The position numbers and the translations under genes are program-made. Shown here piece after piece: positions 60,331-64,000 of a DNA stretch of 64,000 nucleotides. The DNA comes from Muribaculum sp. (GTDB taxonomy: Bacteria; Bacteroidota; Bacteroidia; Bacteroidales; Muribaculaceae). Location of the stretch: positions 186,001 through 250,000 of the forward strand of contig VSOZ01000001.1 in assembly GCA_009775095.1 (NCBI GenBank). Reading direction: 5' to 3'. Numbering within the stretch: position 1 is the stretch's first letter; every line of letters starts with the position of its first letter. Below the pieces are notes generated by a model. It saw nothing but the letters and a program-made list of their open reading frames with translations, had not been told where the DNA came from and searched no databases.

Positions 60331-61185
60331 TTAAAAGGCCGCGTACAGCAGAAAAGCGATAGAATAGACAAGCATCAGCACGGCAGCCATGCCAAGCAAC
60401 GGGTTAAGAGCAGCACCGCGATGACTGCGCAGGAAGTTCCACAGCAACAAATGCAGAAGCAGATATACAATAGGTATACCCTGCACGTGTGGTAATTGCG
60501 AAATCATTATACCGAAAGCCACCAATCCGTCAAACAGATAAACAAGCAACGCGGTACGCCGACCGAATATCACAGCCATTGTATTTTTACCAACCGCTTC
60601 ATCATCATCGGCATCACGGTAATTATTTACGATCAGCACATTAGCTCCCATAAGGCCTATCGTCACCGAACCCCACAAGACATCTGCTTCAAATGCACCG
60701 GCTTGTACGTAATAAGTCAGATTAACCGGAATAATACCGAAAAAGAAGAACACGGCCACCTCGCCGAAACCGTGACGTGAAAGCGGATAAGGGCCTGCAG
60801 AATATGCCATCGCACCCGCCGCGATCATAACGCCGGCAAGCAACAGCCACCATCCTCCCCATACAATCAACGAGCAGCCGACGGCACAAGCCGCACCAAG
60901 CACCGCAAAAGTAGCGGTCTTCATAGCCTGCGGAGATATGTCACCCTCCGTGACACCCCTACGCGGCCCCTCGCGCCCGGGGCGGTCAAGACCGTCGCGA
61001 TAATCATAATATTCATTGGCAAAATTAGACGCTATCTGGGCCAACACCGCAAATACAAGACAAAGCATAGCAGGCAGAGCCACAAATGTTCCGTCAAGCA
61101 GATTATAGCCTATTGCCGTTATAACTCCGGCTATAGACACAGGCAGAGTGCGAAGCCTCATGGCTTCAATCCAACATTTAATCAT
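60331..61185 (-). CDS. menA: 1,4-dihydroxy-2-naphthoate polyprenyltransferase
   Basis: Membrane UbiA-family enzyme that prenylates dihydroxynaphthoate in menaquinone synthesis. Motifs are RLRTLPVSIAGVITAIGYNL, the aspartate-rich NFANEYYDYRDGLDRPGREG (the Mg/diphosphate site) and the second site NNYRDADDDEAVGKNTMAVI. It has about eight or nine hydrophobic helices over 284 residues. Its ATG lies 8 bases inside the end of the ATPase-DUF4435 gene, so translation is likely coupled to it. Confidence 0.95.
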   Translation of the reverse strand: MIKCWIEAMRLRTLPVSIAGVITAIGYNLLDGTFVALPAMLCLVFAVLAQIASNFANEYYDYRDGLDRPGREGPRRGVTEGDISPQAMKTATFAVLGAACAVGCSLIVWGGWWLLLAGVMIAAGAMAYSAGPYPLSRHGFGEVAVFFFFGIIPVNLTYYVQAGAFEADVLWGSVTIGLMGANVLIVNNYRDADDDEAVGKNTMAVIFGRRTALLVYLFDGLVAFGIMISQLPHVQGIPIVYLLLHLLLWNFLRSHRGAALNPLLGMAAVLMLVYSIAFLLYAAF

Positions 61186-62785
61186 TTTTTATCACTTTCT
61201 GTTCGGGACGCAGTGCGGTAGCCTCGGCCTCATCGATACCGAAGCAATGTATTATCGCACGCCTTATACGGGCCGCGTCGTCGCCATTGCGCTTAAGTAT
61301 GTCGATTATAACTTTTATATATGCATCTTTGTTTGCAAGCCCGCATAACCCGGCCACATTTGACCCCGGCACCATCGACTTCTGATTATAGACCCGCAGG
61401 ACCGCACCGTAATCGCCATCAGCCACATAAGAGTGAAACTCCCGGCAGAAGTTTTCATACATAGCCCGAGGCATGATCTCATGCACAAGATTGGCGATAT
61501 GATCCTCAAGACGCGCTATGTTCGGGAAACGTCCGTCGACCCGATACTCGATAATACGCTTTACGCGATGACGGGTATGCAGAAGGGCCTGCTGTTTTAT
61601 ATCCTGCTTGAACTGACCGAGAATAGACTTCTTGACGTGCTCAAACACACGTGCCTCATTGCGGCCCTGACGATGAGCCACCGTGCGTATTACCTCTTCG
61701 AGCATCAGTATATTTTCTATTTCAGCCACATCGGGGACGAATATCTTCTTGTCGCGCAGATACTTGACCTCTTTTGCATCACGGCGGTCACGATCGACTA
61801 TTCCGTGACTGTCAAGATGATGGAATGAGCTTAAATCATTGAACGTGCGTGTAGCCTCTATAACCTTGTTGCAGCTGCCGAGCGACCTCACGGTATAATC
61901 CTTAAACACAAGCGGATACAGCTTGGCATCGATGGAGTGATTGGCGTCACCCTCAATAAAAAGCACAGGTTTTCTGACCCCAACAAGCGTCATATACAGG
62001 TCTTCGCCAATTGCCGAACCGGCCGGCAGCACCACATAGTCCCACGTCGCGGCCGACGCATCATAGTCACGTACCCATACCACCAGATTATCGCTTCGCG
62101 ATGACAGGAACTCCACATCATGGGTGGTGTATATAAATGTACAGTCAGGACGGAGCATCTGAACCCTGTCCCATATCATGCCGGTTATACTCGGATGCAG
62201 AAACATGCCCGGATTGTCAACAAACACCACCGCCTTTTCAGGAGCGTACAGCACGGCTCCGAAATAATAAAGCACAGCCTTCTCTCCGTCAGACAACTTC
62301 ATCGACGAGTAACTGTCGCCCACCTGACGACTGAAAAGTATACGGCTCCCCTCACGCAGAATCTTGCTATCGGGAAACACCTCCTGCCACTCGTTCACAA
62401 CCTTGTCAAGACGGCTCTCCTTAATAGGCACTCCTTCGCCGGAGGCATCCGCTATCTTATGAGCGAAAAGATTGAGCATCTCGTCATATATAAGCAGCAT
62501 AAACAACCGGTCAAACTGAGTCTTGATATCATCGCGCATAAACGACGACTGCGCGGCGGCCGACTTGTAAAGTTCGTCAATAGAACCAGCCGAAGGGTCA
62601 TGCTCGCAACGATAAAGCGCATTGAGTGCAGAGATGCGGAACGAACGTCCGGCAAGCTCCCCGATAAGCCGTTCGGCAAAACGTGTCTTACCCGAGCCGT
62701 TAGCTCCGATAATTATCAGGCGATGCCCATCGGTGTCTATCGATCCGCGGCTGCCGTCATGACGTGGCGGTAAATGAAGTTTCAT
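61178..62785 (-). CDS. ABC-type (AAA15/OLD-like) ATPase fused to a DUF4435 TOPRIM domain; PARIS-like single-chain architecture
   Basis: 535 residues from the ATG at 62785 (a frame from 62848 would add unrelated sequence). The ATPase half (1-255) has Walker A GANGSGKT (27-34), a signature-like LSDGEKAVLYY (164-174), Walker B AVVFVDNPGMFLHPS (185-199) and an H-loop TTHDVEFL (220-227). The Walker B Glu is replaced by Asn191. The DUF4435/TOPRIM half (about 270-370) shows the acidic pattern FIEGDAN (Glu278), VDRDRR (Asp331, Asp333) and EIENILM (355-361). ATPase plus DUF4435 is the AriA/AriB plan of PARIS anti-phage systems, which also exists as single fused chains. Defence is inference. The menA coupling hints at another or additional role. 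Confidence 0.75.
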   Translation of the reverse strand: MKLHLPPRHDGSRGSIDTDGHRLIIIGANGSGKTRFAERLIGELAGRSFRISALNALYRCEHDPSAGSIDELYKSAAAQSSFMRDDIKTQFDRLFMLLIYDEMLNLFAHKIADASGEGVPIKESRLDKVVNEWQEVFPDSKILREGSRILFSRQVGDSYSSMKLSDGEKAVLYYFGAVLYAPEKAVVFVDNPGMFLHPSITGMIWDRVQMLRPDCTFIYTTHDVEFLSSRSDNLVVWVRDYDASAATWDYVVLPAGSAIGEDLYMTLVGVRKPVLFIEGDANHSIDAKLYPLVFKDYTVRSLGSCNKVIEATRTFNDLSSFHHLDSHGIVDRDRRDAKEVKYLRDKKIFVPDVAEIENILMLEEVIRTVAHRQGRNEARVFEHVKKSILGQFKQDIKQQALLHTRHRVKRIIEYRVDGRFPNIARLEDHIANLVHEIMPRAMYENFCREFHSYVADGDYGAVLRVYNQKSMVPGSNVAGLCGLANKDAYIKVIIDILKRNGDDAARIRRAIIHCFGIDEAEATALRPEQKVIKND

Positions 62786-62877
62786 AGCGGAAGCTTGTTT
62801 ATGTTTCCATGTAAAGTTACAAAAACTTTTTTTCAAATAAAAACACAACTAAAAGAACATCCGACAAAAGTATTACT

Positions 62878-63786
62878 CTAAAACGACAGATTGTATTTTT
62901 TCAGCAACATAATAGGATGATAAGACTGCTTGGCCCTACGCAAACCCTCATCACCCACATCCTCTTCGCGGTTTATATAAGTTACACCGTAGCGGTCCAG
63001 CATTGCAGCTGCAAACAGCTTGTTAACAGCCTCTCCCGCTCCGTTTACGGAGTGATTCATCTTCTCTATATGTACAAACAGAGTATCGCCAATCACCTCG
63101 CCTACCGTAAAAGCCACAACTCCGTTTGAAGGAGTGGAAAGAACCGCACCCTCAAACGGCAAACGGTCATATTCATCAAGTATACCAAATACCTGACGCC
63201 GCTCCTCGCCGGCAGTGCCCGAACGGTCATCGCCGGCAAAAACATCGGAAGCATAAAACTCTTTTACCGCCTTTATATTGCTTCCGGTAATAGGTTCGAA
63301 ACTGTAATCGGGATGTTCACCGACAAAGCGGTTGACATGGTTGCGCTTCTTACTGTATTTGTTGCCGGCAAGTGTGGCAAGCTGCCCGGCGTCATACAGA
63401 TAGTCGGCCCAGTCGGTGAGTTCCTCTATACGGCACGCTCCGAGGCAGTAGAAGTCAGACAGACGATCCTCCGGTACAGCCGAGAACATCGGCTTTATAC
63501 CCTCCGCGTCACAATAATCACGTATCATGGCCAGAGACTTGCGCAACGACAATCGTCCTATAGGCATTGAAAAAGCGGACTGTGACTTATCGTTCTCAGC
63601 AACACCGCGAATAAACAGAGTATCATGCACTATAGCGTACTCGTATTTAAAATAGTCCGCCCACATAAGTATGCCGGCAAGAGTATAATCACACGTACGG
63701 CTCGCCGCATAATGGAGCAGCGGCAGTATATCGGAAGTGGCATCGACCGTGACCGGCTTGAATTTCAACAAAGTAATAGTATTCAT
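62878..63786 (-). CDS. DUF2156 (phosphatidylglycerol lysyltransferase C-terminal-like) protein
   Basis: 302 residues, soluble, with two GNAT-like halves. Segments CDYTLAGILMWADYFKYEYA, GNKYSKKRNHVNRFVGEHPD and INREEDVGDEGLRRAKQSYH match the DUF2156/LPG_synthase_C pattern. It lacks the membrane part of MprF, so it may acylate lipids, peptidoglycan precursors or another substrate using an aminoacyl-tRNA. It lies 92 bases upstream of the ATPase gene on the same strand and could start that transcript. Confidence 0.88.
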   Translation of the reverse strand: MNTITLLKFKPVTVDATSDILPLLHYAASRTCDYTLAGILMWADYFKYEYAIVHDTLFIRGVAENDKSQSAFSMPIGRLSLRKSLAMIRDYCDAEGIKPMFSAVPEDRLSDFYCLGACRIEELTDWADYLYDAGQLATLAGNKYSKKRNHVNRFVGEHPDYSFEPITGSNIKAVKEFYASDVFAGDDRSGTAGEERRQVFGILDEYDRLPFEGAVLSTPSNGVVAFTVGEVIGDTLFVHIEKMNHSVNGAGEAVNKLFAAAMLDRYGVTYINREEDVGDEGLRRAKQSYHPIMLLKKYNLSF

Positions 63787-63897
63787 ACGTCAATATTTAC
63801 AACGCAACCCCAAACATCGATATTCCCTCGAGCTTCAAAGACCGCATCTTTTTTAAGAATAATGCCTATGTCATGCCTATTGTTTCGGAAAAAATGC

Positions 63898-63905
63898 TAT
63901 CTTTG
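63898..63905 (+). promoter_or_regulatory. -7 box (TATCTTTG) for a gene beyond the right edge
   Basis: TATCTTTG on the plus strand. The remaining 95 bases show no start codon with a long open frame, so the gene lies outside the window. Confidence 0.5.
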
Positions 63906-64000
63906 CCATAACATTCATTGAGAGATCAGAATCCAAGTATATAAATCCGGCAACCTAACATAACACAAGACCGAATTTTCCGACATATTCCCTTCCCGGG

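Noticed and set aside
1..64000. CRISPR arrays, tRNA, rRNA, insertion sequences
   Set aside because: No regularly spaced repeats, no cloverleaf with a GGTTCGA-type loop outside genes, and no transposase or integrase frames were seen.

Overview
The window looks like chromosomal DNA of a gut-type Bacteroidales bacterium (Bacteroides / Muribaculaceae-like; the genus is inference). The evidence is Bacteroidetes-type promoters (TAnnTTTG -7 boxes, sometimes with a TTTG -33 box) in front of many genes, few purine-rich Shine-Dalgarno sites, many lipoproteins, GH92 and GH97 glycosidases without starch-type neighbours, the T9SS-linked proteins PorX and SprE/PorW, DUF5683 next to ParAB, and a two-gene 2-oxoacid:ferredoxin oxidoreductase. 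I saw no rRNA, tRNA, CRISPR array, insertion sequence or prophage.

Layout. 1-1.9 kb: start of an RND efflux pump (permease cut by the window edge) and its adaptor. 2.1-12.4 kb: a long minus-strand housekeeping run: birA, a CNNM/CorC transporter, a small Imm17-like protein, tsaE, porX, sprE/porW, a metal ABC permease, a small membrane protein, aroA and a GH25 lysozyme. 12.5-16.3 kb: an accessory cluster (CMD-cupin fusion, exported flavin reductase-monooxygenase fusion, acetyltransferase, small protein) facing a divergent AraC regulator. 16.4-23.7 kb: carbohydrate genes (GH92, esterase, two divergent GH97). 23.8-26.8 kb: U32 peptidase, NlpC/P60 hydrolase, and a winged-helix regulator with its membrane partner. 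26.9-33.0 kb: an accessory run containing a tightly overlapping operon with three Sel1-repeat proteins and one protein of unknown family, then GrpB, TfoX, a P-loop kinase and an esterase. 33.1-45 kb: fumarase, a GT39 glycosyltransferase, a palindromic non-coding element, a DUF6291-like protein, an OmpA lipoprotein, korBA, dihydroorotase, a DPM1-like GT2 and an aminotransferase. 45-55.5 kb: tricorn-like protease, MltD-like transglycosylase, DUF5683, parB, parA, surE, an EFR1-type flavodoxin/ferredoxin and an Smr protein. 55.6-64 kb: outer-membrane barrel receptor, queA, ECF sigma factor, menA, a fused ATPase-TOPRIM (DUF4435) protein and a DUF2156 protein.

The candidates for a little-described system are (a) the single-chain ABC-type ATPase fused to a DUF4435 TOPRIM domain, whose architecture recalls the PARIS (AriA/AriB) and OLD defence families but which is translationally coupled to menA; (b) the Sel1-repeat operon with its unrecognised 248-residue partner; and (c) several non-coding structures: a multi-hairpin leader at 15.2 kb, a repeated promoter-bearing dyad element at 12.4 and 16.4 kb, and a 116-bp imperfect palindrome at 36.8 kb. 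All functions are read from sequence features by eye. No database search was run.
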